Made by a program: the position numbers and the translations under genes. Below are positions 1 to 9,105 of a stretch of DNA of 51,467 bases, in pieces. A model generated the notes under the pieces. It did not search any database. It saw only the letters and a list, made by a program, of their open reading frames with translations, and was not told where the DNA came from. The stretch covers positions 471,356 through 522,822 of the forward strand of contig NZ_LT727828.1 in the NCBI RefSeq assembly GCF_900162685.1, written 5' to 3'. Each line of letters starts with the position of its first letter. Positions within the stretch are counted from its first letter, which is position 1. The DNA is from Terribacillus halophilus. GTDB taxonomy: Bacteria; Bacillota; Bacilli; Bacillales; Amphibacillaceae.

Positions 1-2
1 TG

Positions 3-1124
3 GCGGGTATTCTGATGCTTGTTAATGTGTTTCTAGGCATTGGGATGTCTTTGCTAGGCGGGTACTTCAGTGACGTATTTGGACGGCGCAAAATCATGCT
101 GCTGGCAGAGTCACTTCGACTGGTGGCCTTTTTTATGATGATGCTAAGCAATTCGCCGTGGTTTGAATCACCAGCTATTACATATAGCATGGTGATGCTG
201 AACAGTCTTTGCTGGGGATTAGCCGGACCAGCTAACGATGCCATGCTGATTGACGTCAGTGCACCTGATCAGCGTCGCTTAATTTATTCAATCGGATACT
301 GGGCTAGCAACTTATCGGTTGCTTTAGGCGGTATTGCCGGTGCCTTTATGTTTGAGAACTATTTATTTGAATTATTCATGGCACTGACAATCGCTGCTGG
401 TGCGACGTTATTCATTGTTTACTTTTTCATTTCAGAAACGCATTTCCCGGGGAAAACCGAGGTTAGACCACTGCAGCATATCACGCAAATCTTTGGTACT
501 TACCGAAATGTTATGCAGGATCGGCTGTTCGTTTGGTTCATAGCAGGAGGCATACTTGTTTTAAGTATGGAGTTTCAGCTGACAAGCTATATCGGCATTC
601 GCCTGTCTGAAGAGATGCCGACGCAGCAGTTCCTGTTCTGGGAAGTAGACGGCGTAAAGATGATGGGCTTCTTACGAAGTGAAAATACCATTCTTGTCGT
701 CCTGCTTGCGCTGTTTACTGCCAAATTGATCACAGGGATGAAGGATCGGTTCGTACTCGTTACTAGCTGCCTTGTGTTTACAATGGGTTATGCAGCGCTT
801 ACGTTCTCGACAAATATTTGGGTGTTATTCATTATGATGGCCGTGCTAACGATTGGCGAGGTATTTCGGGTACCTGTTGAGCAGTCTTATATGGCTGCCA
901 TTCCGCCGGATGATAAGCGCAGTGCCTATATGGCTTTTGGAGGCTTGCAGTATAACCTATCTATGCTGATTGTTTCCTTAACCGTAACACTTAGCGGCTA
1001 TCTGTCTTCCGTTATCATGGGTATATTACTCACTTTGATTGGTTTGGCTGGAACCTTTATCTTATTCAGAATTACACCTAACCTAGATATAAGAAAACTG
1101 GAAGCCGAACAAAAAGCGGGTTAA
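3..1124 (+). CDS. MFS transporter, 5'-truncated by the window edge
   Basis: Major facilitator superfamily secondary transporter in the cytoplasmic membrane. The reading frame is open from base 3, so the N-terminus (TM1 and part of TM2) lies outside the window; the internal ATG at 15 is not a credible start. The visible protein opens with the MFS motif-A loop (residues GGYFSDVFGRRK), followed by about ten hydrophobic segments with a long central loop, as expected for the DHA1 drug-efflux type. The substrate cannot be read from sequence. It ends about 90 bases before the next gene with no clear terminator between them. Confidence 0.8.
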   Translation, partial: AGILMLVNVFLGIGMSLLGGYFSDVFGRRKIMLLAESLRLVAFFMMMLSNSPWFESPAITYSMVMLNSLCWGLAGPANDAMLIDVSAPDQRRLIYSIGYWASNLSVALGGIAGAFMFENYLFELFMALTIAAGATLFIVYFFISETHFPGKTEVRPLQHITQIFGTYRNVMQDRLFVWFIAGGILVLSMEFQLTSYIGIRLSEEMPTQQFLFWEVDGVKMMGFLRSENTILVVLLALFTAKLITGMKDRFVLVTSCLVFTMGYAALTFSTNIWVLFIMMAVLTIGEVFRVPVEQSYMAAIPPDDKRSAYMAFGGLQYNLSMLIVSLTVTLSGYLSSVIMGILLTLIGLAGTFILFRITPNLDIRKLEAEQKAG

Positions 1125-1213
1125 TTTCGGCAGGTACGTACACAATCGGACAAAAAGGTACACGCATAAAATAAAGCAGAAAGGAGCAGAACGTAAAGAG
1201 AGGGGTAGGCACA

Positions 1214-1624
1214 TTGATACCCGGAGGAAAAAACAATGATCAAATTTCACGTGTCGAGCTCTTGGAAATGCAATTGAAGGTTCGGGAAGATTTCCAAGGG
1301 GAAATTGATAGCATCAAAGAGGACTTGGTTAGTATCAATGAACGATTGCTGCCGCTGGGGAAATGGCTGGAAAACATCGAAAATCATACAGCAAAGATGG
1401 CAGAGACGCTGGAAAAGCAAAATGACACCCAGGATCAAATTATGGGGAAGCTATATGAACAAGAGATGAAAATACAGGAAATTCAATCGAATAATAGCTT
1501 TAAAAAAGAAAAGCTGCGCGTCAAAGGTGCTGTGTTGATAAGTATCATTTCTTTATTTGGTGCAGGTTCCGGCATTGGCATGATAGTTGGCAAACGCCTG
1601 ACAGAACTTTTATTTGGCAATTAG
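1214..1624 (+). CDS. Coiled-coil protein with C-terminal membrane anchor, unknown function
   Basis: 136 residues from a TTG start preceded by a purine-rich GAGAGGGG site; no better ATG exists. Residues 10-100 are charged and heptad-like, so a coiled coil is likely. Residues 108-130 form one hydrophobic, glycine-rich segment, giving a tail-anchored layout with the coiled coil in the cytoplasm. The architecture recalls small phage XhlA-type or YtxH-like proteins, but no holin partner or lysin is nearby and I do not recognise the family. A strong bidirectional terminator follows directly. Confidence 0.55.
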   Translation: MIPGGKNNDQISRVELLEMQLKVREDFQGEIDSIKEDLVSINERLLPLGKWLENIENHTAKMAETLEKQNDTQDQIMGKLYEQEMKIQEIQSNNSFKKEKLRVKGAVLISIISLFGAGSGIGMIVGKRLTELLFGN

Positions 1625-1652
1625 ATAGACGTTTTGCTCCTTTCTGCAAGAA

Positions 1653-1680
1653 AAAAGACGAGGAGAAATCCTCGTCTTTT
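1653..1680. terminator. Bidirectional intrinsic terminator
   Basis: A perfect 12-bp stem (1653-1664 with 1669-1680) around a GAAA tetraloop, with A-tract and T-tract on the two sides. It sits between convergent genes and can serve both. Confidence 0.9.
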
Positions 1681-2640
1681 CTAATGGGCATGTGTATGAG
1701 GATGAGATTCAGCATCATGCAGACACATGAGGGATTCCTCGTGCGTATGGGTTGCTGTTTCCATTTGAATTGTTACGTGTCCAATACCTAGATGCTCCAA
1801 ATCGTGCTCAATGTTTCGGAGCATATGCTGGCTTTCTTCGACTAGTAAATTTCCTTGAACGACGGCATGGCAGGAAAGAGCATTCTGTCCGCTAGTTATG
1901 CTCCATACATGCAAGTCATGAATGGAAATAATACCAGGCGTCTTTTCCATACAATCAATGATTTTAGACATTTCCACATTACGTGGCGTGCCTTCCATTA
2001 ACACGTGAATGCTATCCTTCGTTACGCGCCACCCGCTTGTGATGACGAGAGCAGCAACAATGACACTAGCGACTGGATCAGCCCAGCTCCAGCCGAAAAA
2101 GAGTACAAGCAAAGCTGCAACGATTGCGCCGACTGAACCGAGCAAATCGCCTAGTACATGAAGGAAAGCTGCTCGGATATTCAAGTTTTCGCTTGTATCG
2201 CCGCGCATGAGAATCCAAGCAACGACTATGTTTACAAAAAAACCAATAGTGGCAATCGTCAGCATACCGCTTGAAGCAATATCAGCAGGCTCTTGGAACC
2301 GTTGAATCGCTTCATAAAATATATATAGTGAAACAAGAATCAAAGTAACACCATTGAATAGTGCTGCTAAAATCTCAAATCGCTTATACCCGTATGTTTT
2401 GCTGTAATTCGCAACTCGCTCTCCGACTACGAATGCAAATAAACCAACGCCTAGTGATACAGCATCACTCAGCATATGGCCGGCATCTGATAGTAATGCA
2501 AGGCTGTTCGTTAGAAAACCTCCAACTGCTTCTAGGAGCATGAATCCAGCTGTCAGGATAAAACTAATCAATAAAGCTTTTTTATTGGCATTATGTCCGT
2601 GATGGTGATGACCGTGCGCGTGATCGTGTCCGTGTCCCAT
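1681..2640 (-). CDS. czcD: Zinc/cobalt/cadmium CDF-family efflux protein
   Basis: Cation diffusion facilitator, 319 residues, exporting divalent metals such as Zn(II) from the cytoplasm by proton or potassium antiport (family knowledge). A His-rich stretch covers residues 3-16 and a second ends the protein. Six hydrophobic segments follow the His-rich head. The two metal-site HxxxD motifs are visible, H55/D59 in TM2 and H161/D165 in TM5, followed by the cytoplasmic C-terminal domain. It lies 18 bases downstream of an ArsR-type sensor whose zinc ligands are intact, so the two form a metal-inducible operon. Whether the preferred metal is zinc, cobalt or cadmium cannot be decided here. Confidence 0.93.
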   Translation of the reverse strand: MGHGHDHAHGHHHHGHNANKKALLISFILTAGFMLLEAVGGFLTNSLALLSDAGHMLSDAVSLGVGLFAFVVGERVANYSKTYGYKRFEILAALFNGVTLILVSLYIFYEAIQRFQEPADIASSGMLTIATIGFFVNIVVAWILMRGDTSENLNIRAAFLHVLGDLLGSVGAIVAALLVLFFGWSWADPVASVIVAALVITSGWRVTKDSIHVLMEGTPRNVEMSKIIDCMEKTPGIISIHDLHVWSITSGQNALSCHAVVQGNLLVEESQHMLRNIEHDLEHLGIGHVTIQMETATHTHEESLMCLHDAESHPHTHAH

Positions 2641-2658
2641 ACATATTCCTCCAATAGA

Positions 2659-2967
2659 TTAATTATGGCAGGCGTGATTAATAGCTTCCGTTAGTAAATC
2701 GATGACGTGCTTGTCATCATGTGAATAATAAATCGTTGTACCTTCCCGTCTGGACTTTACAAGGCGGATTTTTTTCATGGTGCTCAGCTGATGCGAAACA
2801 GTAGATTGATGAAGTTCCAGTTTCTCTGCGATTTCATTGACGCTGTATTCTTGATCAAGAAGAAAGTGTAAAATTCGAATTCTAGTTGGATCGCCTAGTG
2901 CTTTAAATATTTGTGAAACATGCGTTAATTGCTCTTCTGTCAATTCCGGCTCCGTATCGTACTTCAT
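2659..2967 (-). CDS. czrA: ArsR/SmtB-family zinc-responsive repressor
   Basis: 102-residue winged-helix repressor of the CzrA/SmtB type that leaves DNA when it binds zinc or cobalt. The recognition helix is around residues 52-66 (HQSTVSHQL). The alpha-5 metal site is complete: D85, H87, H98 and H101 reproduce the D-x-H-x10-H-x2-H spacing known for CzrA. The N-terminal CxC motif of the cadmium/lead sensor CadC is absent, which supports Zn/Co sensing. First gene of the operon with czcD, behind its own promoter and an overlapping palindrome. Confidence 0.93.
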   Translation of the reverse strand: MKYDTEPELTEEQLTHVSQIFKALGDPTRIRILHFLLDQEYSVNEIAEKLELHQSTVSHQLSTMKKIRLVKSRREGTTIYYSHDDKHVIDLLTEAINHACHN

Positions 2968-2990
2968 GGACAGTCGCTCCTCTTATTTGT

Positions 2991-3029
2991 TTATATGCAT
3001 ATATTAGCATATATAAATATTCTAAGCAA
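2991..3029 (-). promoter_or_regulatory. czrA-czcD promoter with overlapping CzrA operator
   Basis: On the minus strand TTGCTT (3029-3024), a 17-base spacer and TAATAT (3006-3001) make a good sigma-A promoter. An imperfect palindrome, TATATGC (2992-2998) facing GCATATA (3007-3013), covers the -10 region and resembles the 12-2-12 sites of SmtB/CzrA repressors. This predicts autoregulated metal-induced transcription. Confidence 0.8.
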
Positions 3030-3441
3030 ATTCTAATCTTATTCTTACCTATAAAATTATTACTAAATCAACGAGGTAATTAGTCGGATTGCGACAGGAA
3101 TAGTAAACGTAAACGCACAGGCGGAAAGAGGTGGGAAGAAAGAACCGGAAATAAAAGAAATTACATTTTTTTTACGAGAAGTATGTAAATGCTTATGTTT
3201 TAGAAGGATTCTTAAAGCGCAGCTTCTATAGAGGCAGGAGAATAGTTTGTTTTAAAAAACTAAAGTAAATGGTGTTTGTTTATGAGAATAATAGAATCTA
3301 TAGACAATGGTATGATATACATTTTTTTAATTTTCACGAATACTTAGGTTTACCAGATAAGTGAGAGGAGGCTGCAGTCAGCTGTTCTGCAATTTATGCC
3401 AACGAAAAGACAAGGTGACAAAAAAGAAAGGTAGTGATGAA
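3030..3441. other. Intergenic region without a recognisable gene
   Basis: About 410 AT-rich bases between the divergent czrA and SulP genes. I see no convincing ORF, stable hairpin or canonical promoter for the SulP gene; a short GAGAGGAGG at 3364-3372 is too far from any usable start. Confidence 0.5.
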
Positions 3442-5031
3442 ATGAAAAGACTTGGAAGATACAGCGGTTATAATTTGCAAGCGCTTCGTCGGGATGTTAT
3501 CGCCGGAGTCGTTGTCGGTATCGTTGCTATTCCACTTGGCATGTCCTTCGCCATTGCATCGGGAGTCAATCCAGAATATGGTCTGTATACTGTCATTATT
3601 GGTGGTCTGCTTATTTCATTACTAGGTGGATCAAGATTCCAGATTGGAGGGCCGACAGGAGCTTTTGTTCCGATTCTTCTGGGGGTTGTTATCCAATTTG
3701 GTTATCAAGATCTTTTACTGGCAGGTATGCTGGCAGGAATATTGCTGGTTATATTCGGTTTGCTGAAGCTCGGAAGTTTAATTAAGTTCATTCCGCGCCC
3801 CGTTGTTATAGGATTTACTGCGGGAATTGCTGTCATTATTTTCACAGGACAGATTGGGAATTTCACAGGCATCCAAGCAGAACAGGAAGAGGGCTTTTTA
3901 TTAAAGATGCAGGCTCTTGCAGCAGCTGCAGACACAATTAATATATATAGTTTAATTGTTGCAAGTGTATCATTAGCAGCAATATTACTTACTCCGAGAA
4001 TTCTCCCTAAAGTTCCGGGAGCACTAGTGGGGCTAATTCTTTCAACGCTCGCAGCAGTCTTATTTTTCCCTGGAAATGTTGCAACAATCGGCAGTGTATA
4101 CGGAGATATACCAAGTCAGCTGCCACAGCTGCAATTCCCAGCTGTTACACTGGACAAGATTATTTACTTGCTGCCATCGGCCATTGCGATTGCTTTATTA
4201 GGCGGAGTGGAATCACTTTTGTCGGCCACAGTGGCGGATAATATGGCTAAAACGAAGCATCACAGCAACCGAGAGCTCGTCGGTCAAGGTATAGCAAATA
4301 TTGCTGTCCCGCTTTTTGGCGGTATTCCAGCAACAGGTGCAATTGCACGGACGGCAACAAATATACGAAATAAAGCCTTCTCACCTGTGTCTGGTGTCGT
4401 GCATTGTATTTTTGTATTGCTCATATTGCTTCTGCTAGCACCTTATGCTTCCGCCATTCCGTTGGCCAGTATGGCACCGATTCTTATGGTTGTTGCATGG
4501 AATATGAGCGAACGGAAAGAGGTAGTTCATATCATACGCATGCGAACGTTTGATTCGTTTATTCTTGCAGTTACCTTTGTGCTGACTGTTCTGGCTGATT
4601 TGACAGTTGGAGTGGGTTGCGGTCTGCTGCTAGCCTTCGTTGTTTTTGTTAAACGAATGAGTGCAGTCCTCTTTGTAAAAGACGAACAAATCCTCGTGAA
4701 AGAAACAGATGGTTTACGGATATGCCAGTTTGAAGGGCCGTTGTTCTTCGGGTCTACCGATATTCTAGAAAAAGTGGTGGAAAAGGCGATGCGCGAAGAA
4801 CCGGACTCGCTCGTTCTTGATTTGCAGAAAGTTTCCTACATGGACACATCCGCCGAAGCTGCACTGCACAAACTTGTAGAACACTATAAAAAAGCCAGCA
4901 AACAGCTGCTTCTCCTTGGTGTCCATGGACAGCCAGAACGGCTGCTGAAGAAGACTGGATTGCTCGCTAAGATTGGAAAAGAGCACACAGTAAATAAACG
5001 AGAGGAAGCTGTCCGCATATGCACTTCCTAA
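3442..5031 (+). CDS. SulP-family anion transporter with STAS domain
   Basis: 529 residues from the ATG at 3442. SulP transporters (SLC26 relatives) move sulfate, bicarbonate or other anions across the cytoplasmic membrane. The N-terminal part contains the SulP signature (IPLGMSFAIASG, then GGPTGAF) and 10-14 hydrophobic segments; the last ~110 residues are a cytoplasmic STAS domain with the DLQKVSYMDTSA core. The reading frame is open back to a GTG at 3361, but that start has no ribosome site and would add a soluble Cys/Lys-rich stretch unlike the family. Substrate unknown. A strong terminator follows, so it is monocistronic. Confidence 0.9.
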   Translation: MKRLGRYSGYNLQALRRDVIAGVVVGIVAIPLGMSFAIASGVNPEYGLYTVIIGGLLISLLGGSRFQIGGPTGAFVPILLGVVIQFGYQDLLLAGMLAGILLVIFGLLKLGSLIKFIPRPVVIGFTAGIAVIIFTGQIGNFTGIQAEQEEGFLLKMQALAAAADTINIYSLIVASVSLAAILLTPRILPKVPGALVGLILSTLAAVLFFPGNVATIGSVYGDIPSQLPQLQFPAVTLDKIIYLLPSAIAIALLGGVESLLSATVADNMAKTKHHSNRELVGQGIANIAVPLFGGIPATGAIARTATNIRNKAFSPVSGVVHCIFVLLILLLLAPYASAIPLASMAPILMVVAWNMSERKEVVHIIRMRTFDSFILAVTFVLTVLADLTVGVGCGLLLAFVVFVKRMSAVLFVKDEQILVKETDGLRICQFEGPLFFGSTDILEKVVEKAMREEPDSLVLDLQKVSYMDTSAEAALHKLVEHYKKASKQLLLLGVHGQPERLLKKTGLLAKIGKEHTVNKREEAVRICTS

Positions 5032-5038
5032 ACAAAAA

Positions 5039-5074
5039 ACGAGCAACTCTTGGGGGGAGAGTTGCTCGTTTTTT
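5039..5074 (+). terminator. Intrinsic terminator after the SulP gene
   Basis: A 12-bp perfect stem (5039-5050 with 5058-5069), a G-rich loop and a six-T run. Confidence 0.9.
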
Positions 5075-5220
5075 GGTAGAAGAATGCTTCTCCAAGTAAT
5101 ATTCAGCGAAATTGTATCAAGTAAAAATGATAGATACATTTGCAGAATTTCTGGTTCAACCTTTGTCAATATATGCCGATATAAAAAGCATGACTTTATT
5201 GGGGAAAGGGATTTTTACAA

Positions 5221-7128
5221 ATGAGAAAGCAATTAGCGAAGCAATTGGTGTTCGCTTCTTTAGTAATGGGTTCGATATTTCTGCTGCCGGTGGACAAGGC
5301 AGATGCTCAAGGAGAAGATCAAGTAATTGTCGTCTATGAAAATAAGCAAGGAGAACAGGATGTAAAAGATAGCGGTGCCGTTATAAAAGAGCAATATGAT
5401 CAGCTTTCTGCAGCAACGGTATCAGCTGATACAGACTCCATTGATAAATTAAAGCGTGATCCAGATATTAAATATGTAGAGAATGACGTTACATTCCGAA
5501 TCGCAGACAATGGTGAGACAACATCCCAAATCGTAGAACAATGGAATCTTGCTCCTATCCAGGCTGCTTCGGCCTGGGAAGCAGGTTTAACAGGAGATGG
5601 TGTAAAAATAGCAGTTATGGATAGCGGAATCTCTCCACATCCCGAACTTACGATTGCTGGGGGATATGCAGCTGTTGATTATACAACTTCTTATGCAGAT
5701 GATAAAGGACATGGTACGCATGTAGCCGGTATTATTGGTGCAAAACGTGACCAGCAGGGGATTGATGGAATTGCCCCAGGTGCGGAATTATTTGCGGTCA
5801 AAGTTCTTAATGAAAAAGGGGAAGGGACACTCTCTGATTTGTTGGAGGGTATCGATTGGGCGATCACCAATCAAATGGACATTATTAATTTAAGCATGGG
5901 CTCTGCTGATTCCAGCCAAGCCATGCAAGACGCAATGGAGAAAGCTTATCACGCTGGTGTTTTGCTAGTAGGCGCGAGTGGAAATGAAGGTGCTGGGCAT
6001 CCGGTCGATTATCCAGCAGCTTATGATTCTGTAATTGCAGTATCCGCAACCGATGCGAGTAACAACCTTGCAGCTTTTTCCTCCGTTGGCAGTGAGGTGG
6101 AGTTTGCAGCTCCGGGGAAAGATATTGCCAGTACCTATCCTGGTGCTGATTATCGGCTGATGAGTGGCACATCTCAGGCTACATCCCATGTAACTGCTAT
6201 GCTTGCTCTTTTGAAACAGCAGTATCCTAGTGATACAAATGTGCAGCTGCGGCAACGTTTGCAGCAGTATACCAGGGATTTGGGACAAGCAGGACGAGAC
6301 GCGCTTTATGGGTACGGATTAATTCAATATCCGGAACCTGAACCGCAAGAAGTAATTAAGCAAGATGAAGCAGAAACAGAAGTAACGAAGCAAGATGAAG
6401 CAGAAACAGAACCAGAACCAGATTCCGTTAAACAAGAAGTACAAGGTGATGCAATAGAGGATACCAATAAAGAAGAAATGCAAAAAGAGGATCAGAAAGA
6501 AGAGAAAAAAGAAGAGAAAAATGAAAAGGCAAAAGAAGCAGCGTTACAGCAACTTGTGAATGATCTCAACATGACAGAGAAACAATTAGCGGAACTATTC
6601 GCAACTAATGGTTTTGACTTGTACAGTTATCCGAATCTGGAAGCTATAAAAGACAAGATCTATCAACATGTAAATGGTGTATCTGTTCATTTCTTTTTGA
6701 AAGAAACAGGCTTGCGTCGTGAGGAGTTTAATGAGTTGCTGGCAGCCAATGATCAGACACTTGCTGACTTTACAAGTTTGCAAGAACTAAGGGATTATAT
6801 TTCTGCAGAAACAGAAAAGCGCGAAGAAGAAGCCGTGGCACCTTTGCCAGCAGTAAAACAGGAAGAAAAAGAATTGCTTACTATGCCAGTACCTGGCGAG
6901 CCCAAGCTGAAGGCAGAGCCCGTTATAACGAAAGTAACACCTGAAAAAGAGGACGAAGAGATTGTACTTTCCTCTAATGCAGCTGAGAATGACAAGATAG
7001 AGGATAGATCAAAAGGTCAGCAATTGCCTGACACTGCTTCCTCGTTCGGTAATGTCATAGCTGCAGGGATTACTGTAGCTTTCGTCGGGGCGTTTCTTTA
7101 TGTAATCGGGCGAAGAAAGAGATATTAA
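5221..7128 (+). CDS. Sortase-anchored subtilisin-like serine protease with duplicated C-terminal helical module
   Basis: 635-residue exported S8 protease. The signal peptide is residues 1-29 (cleavage near DAQG) and an I9-type propeptide runs to about 105. The catalytic set is D134 (AVMDSG), H164 (GHGTHVAG), oxyanion N255 (SGNEG) and S318. The serine motif reads GTSQATSHV rather than the usual GTSMASPHV. Residues 370-437 are an acidic/lysine linker with a KQDEAETE duplication. Two copies of a ~36-residue helical unit follow (about 444-480 and 490-527), then LPDTA (602-606), a hydrophobic segment and an RRKRY tail. LPDTA is the type used by class D sortases; no sortase gene is in the window. 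The ribosome site GGGGAAAGGG supports the start. A fossil of a paralogue follows. Confidence 0.92.
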   Translation: MRKQLAKQLVFASLVMGSIFLLPVDKADAQGEDQVIVVYENKQGEQDVKDSGAVIKEQYDQLSAATVSADTDSIDKLKRDPDIKYVENDVTFRIADNGETTSQIVEQWNLAPIQAASAWEAGLTGDGVKIAVMDSGISPHPELTIAGGYAAVDYTTSYADDKGHGTHVAGIIGAKRDQQGIDGIAPGAELFAVKVLNEKGEGTLSDLLEGIDWAITNQMDIINLSMGSADSSQAMQDAMEKAYHAGVLLVGASGNEGAGHPVDYPAAYDSVIAVSATDASNNLAAFSSVGSEVEFAAPGKDIASTYPGADYRLMSGTSQATSHVTAMLALLKQQYPSDTNVQLRQRLQQYTRDLGQAGRDALYGYGLIQYPEPEPQEVIKQDEAETEVTKQDEAETEPEPDSVKQEVQGDAIEDTNKEEMQKEDQKEEKKEEKNEKAKEAALQQLVNDLNMTEKQLAELFATNGFDLYSYPNLEAIKDKIYQHVNGVSVHFFLKETGLRREEFNELLAANDQTLADFTSLQELRDYISAETEKREEEAVAPLPAVKQEEKELLTMPVPGEPKLKAEPVITKVTPEKEDEEIVLSSNAAENDKIEDRSKGQQLPDTASSFGNVIAAGITVAFVGAFLYVIGRRKRY

Positions 7129-7136
7129 AAGATAAA

Positions 7137-7211
7137 CAGATAATCGTCGTGTATGGAAACAAAGAGGGAGAAGAGGCCGTTTGTGAAAGTAATGCGGCAA
7201 TTGACGAATAC
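7137..7211 (+). pseudogene. Fossil fragment of a second subtilisin gene (propeptide piece)
   Basis: Read from 7137 in the CAG frame, these 25 codons encode QIIVVYGNKEGEE and onward. They match 14 of 24 positions of the propeptide start of the upstream protease (QVIVVYENKQGEQ). There is no signal peptide before it and no protease domain after it: the frame runs straight into a GC-rich repeat. The simplest reading is a tandem protease paralogue that was almost wholly deleted. Confidence 0.75.
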
Positions 7212-7212
7212 A

Positions 7213-7313
7213 CGGAGACTCCCGCGGGAAAAAGGGCTCGGTTAGGCCCCGCAGTGCTTTAGCACGAGGAGGCTGACCCGCCCGCAGGAAAGCGGAGTGT
7301 ATTTCCGAAGCGG
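7213..7313. repeat. GC-rich dispersed intergenic element, full-length copy
   Basis: About 100 bases of GC-rich sequence unlike its neighbours, opening CGGAGACTCCCGCGGG and closing TATTTCCGAAGCGG. The final 36 bases (7278-7313) match 33 of 36 with 51121-51156. Elements of this look occur many times in Bacillaceae genomes (recollection, not checked). Function unknown; there is no ORF. Confidence 0.75.
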
Positions 7314-7341
7314 TGCACTCATCTTCGTTTCCAATGCAAAA

Positions 7342-7385
7342 CCAAACAATACTGCTGTTAATTGCAGTACTGTTTGGATTTTTAT
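7342..7385 (+). terminator. Intrinsic terminator
   Basis: A 14-bp stem with one mismatch (7342-7355 with 7364-7377) and a T-rich tail on the plus strand, between the protease region and the convergent uvsE. Confidence 0.75.
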
Positions 7386-7420
7386 ATAGCTTAAACAGTT
7401 TTGTCCCAGCTTCACTTGCT

Positions 7421-8377
7421 TTATAATTCCACCGTTGCTTCGCCGATTCGTTTTACCCCTCGTATACGGGACACATCTTCAGCTAGCTGTAAGGCTGCTT
7501 TATCTTTTTGCTTCGCCTCGATCATAAAATCTACATCTTGTCCAATCGTTTTTAATTGCTTAATCAATGGCATTAGAAATTCCACATCTACATAGTCGGC
7601 ATGACTTCGGTACGCTTTCTCTGATTTAGGGGAGGAGGTATGAATCTTCGGTACATGCTTTCGACCTTTCCATGTATCCATGAAGCGTGGGAGAATCTCT
7701 TCTAACGGTTCCTCGTCTGTATGGTTAGCCATATAGTGATGGATATCAAACATCATTGGAATCTGATGTCTTTCGCATACTTCCAATGTTTCAGTGGTCG
7801 TATAGGTTTTATCATCATTCTCTAATGTCATTTGGGCTTTTATTGGCTCGGGAAGCTGCTTAATGTTCTCGTGAAACCGTTCTAATGCAAGCTCCTTATT
7901 GCCATACGCACCGCCGACATGAATATTAATATATGCTTCATCTTCTAATCCCATCGCTGTCAGCATATTGTAATGGTACTGCATATCTTTGACTGCATTT
8001 CGGGTGATGTGGGGTTTATCACTGGTAAACAGGGTAAACTGATTCGGATGAAAGCTTGAGCGTATGCCGTATTCCCGAACGAGCCGGCCGATTTCTTCAT
8101 ATAAATCCGTGAACGGTGAAATATAGTCCCACTCTACTTCCTCATGCGTTGCCAATGGTACCAGTGAGGAAGAAAAGCGGTAAAGCTTAATTTGATGGGC
8201 GATATTATAGTGAAGTATGCGGATGGTTCTTGCTAGGTTCTCTCTCGTAATAGCATGCAGCTGAGCCGACCTTTCTTCTTCTTCCAGTTTGGACCAACGA
8301 GCATAGGTCATGGTTTTTGCTGGTGATGCTTCATATAAATTCAAGGCTGTTGATACGTAGCCAAAACGGATGTTCAT
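7421..8377 (-). CDS. uvsE: UV DNA damage endonuclease
   Basis: 318-residue TIM-barrel, metal-dependent endonuclease that nicks DNA 5' to UV photoproducts and starts the alternative excision repair pathway. Family motifs are clear: NIRFGYVS at the start, [34 protein letters not shown] and KIHTSSPK. The start is the ATG at 8377, seven bases after AAAGGAG; a longer reading to 8398 has no ribosome site. It is divergent from the sigma-W stress operon. A photolyase gene elsewhere in the window is destroyed, so this may be a main remaining direct route for UV lesions (inference). Confidence 0.94.
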   Translation of the reverse strand: MNIRFGYVSTALNLYEASPAKTMTYARWSKLEEEERSAQLHAITRENLARTIRILHYNIAHQIKLYRFSSSLVPLATHEEVEWDYISPFTDLYEEIGRLVREYGIRSSFHPNQFTLFTSDKPHITRNAVKDMQYHYNMLTAMGLEDEAYINIHVGGAYGNKELALERFHENIKQLPEPIKAQMTLENDDKTYTTTETLEVCERHQIPMMFDIHHYMANHTDEEPLEEILPRFMDTWKGRKHVPKIHTSSPKSEKAYRSHADYVDVEFLMPLIKQLKTIGQDVDFMIEAKQKDKAALQLAEDVSRIRGVKRIGEATVEL

Positions 8378-8509
8378 ACATCTTCTCCTTTGTGACAATC
8401 TGATGTTATTTTCCCCTTCTTTCGGTCTTGGTAATCCTGTTTTACGATAGCTAGTCCATGCAACTGTTCTTGCAGACCTGTATAATTAGAGAAGAACAAG
8501 AAAAAAGTT

Positions 8510-8535
8510 TGAAACTTTTTGTATCCTGATGCGTA
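8510..8535 (+). promoter_or_regulatory. Sigma-W promoter of the pspA operon
   Basis: TGAAAC (8510-8515), exactly 16 bases, then CGTA (8532-8535): a full match to the Bacillus subtilis sigma-W consensus. It lies about 35 bases before the first gene, and B. subtilis pspA (ydjF) is itself a sigma-W target. Confidence 0.9.
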
Positions 8536-8569
8536 TAGAAGGTACAAGATATAAGGATGGTGAAAGGTT

Positions 8570-9082
8570 TTGGGTATTCTTTCCCGCTTATTTAAGAAAA
8601 AAGCTCCAGATCGCCCTGCTGTGAGAGAACGTAATGCACTCTCCATTCAAGTGGGTGACGTTGTCGAATATGATTTGGTCACTTACGAAGTAGTCGGTAA
8701 GATCACTTCCAGACAAGGGAATTATGAGTGGTTCGACTACCAGCTGGTGGAAGGAGACACGATATTATGGCTCTCGGCGGAAATGGATGATGAATTGGAG
8801 CTGGGTATATACAAAAAAATTCCGCTTTCTGTTTCAAAACCATATCCAAAGGAGCTAACGTACGAAGGCAGAAAATACTTCCTTGATGAACAAGGAGAAG
8901 CCAGAGTTGTTGGCGAAGGAAGAAGCCGGAATGTAAATGGCTCAACCGTCCATTTTGCAGATTATTACGATGAAGAGGAAGAGCATTTCCTTGGGCTTGA
9001 AGGCTGGGGAAGTGAGATTGAAGTTAGTTATGGTTACGAAATTAATACGCGTGAAATCAAAATCATTGCGGGTTCCAATTAA
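8570..9082 (+). CDS. DUF4178 domain protein, first gene of the pspA operon
   Basis: 170 residues from a TTG start; AAGGATGG nine bases upstream supports it and no ATG is available. The sequence after a basic N-terminus (GILSRLFKKK) is a beta-rich, acidic domain of the DUF4178 type (VGDVVEYDLVTYEVVGKI; YEWFDYQLVEGDTILWLS). No signal peptide or membrane segment, so cytoplasmic. DUF4178 proteins are regularly encoded next to PspA and the DUF350/aminopropyltransferase genes; the biochemical role is unknown. Directly under the sigma-W promoter and 23 bases before pspA. Confidence 0.8.
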   Translation: MGILSRLFKKKAPDRPAVRERNALSIQVGDVVEYDLVTYEVVGKITSRQGNYEWFDYQLVEGDTILWLSAEMDDELELGIYKKIPLSVSKPYPKELTYEGRKYFLDEQGEARVVGEGRSRNVNGSTVHFADYYDEEEEHFLGLEGWGSEIEVSYGYEINTREIKIIAGSN

Positions 9083-9105
9083 AACTACTAAAGGAGAGAT
9101 TTTGT

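Noticed and set aside
1214-1624. Holin/XhlA-type phage protein
   Set aside because: The coiled-coil plus tail-anchor layout is similar, but there is no lysin, holin partner or any other phage gene nearby.
3361-3441. N-terminal extension of the SulP protein from a GTG at 3361
   Set aside because: No ribosome site precedes the GTG, and the added Cys/Lys-rich segment is unlike SulP N-termini; the ATG at 3442 starts at the family's usual position.
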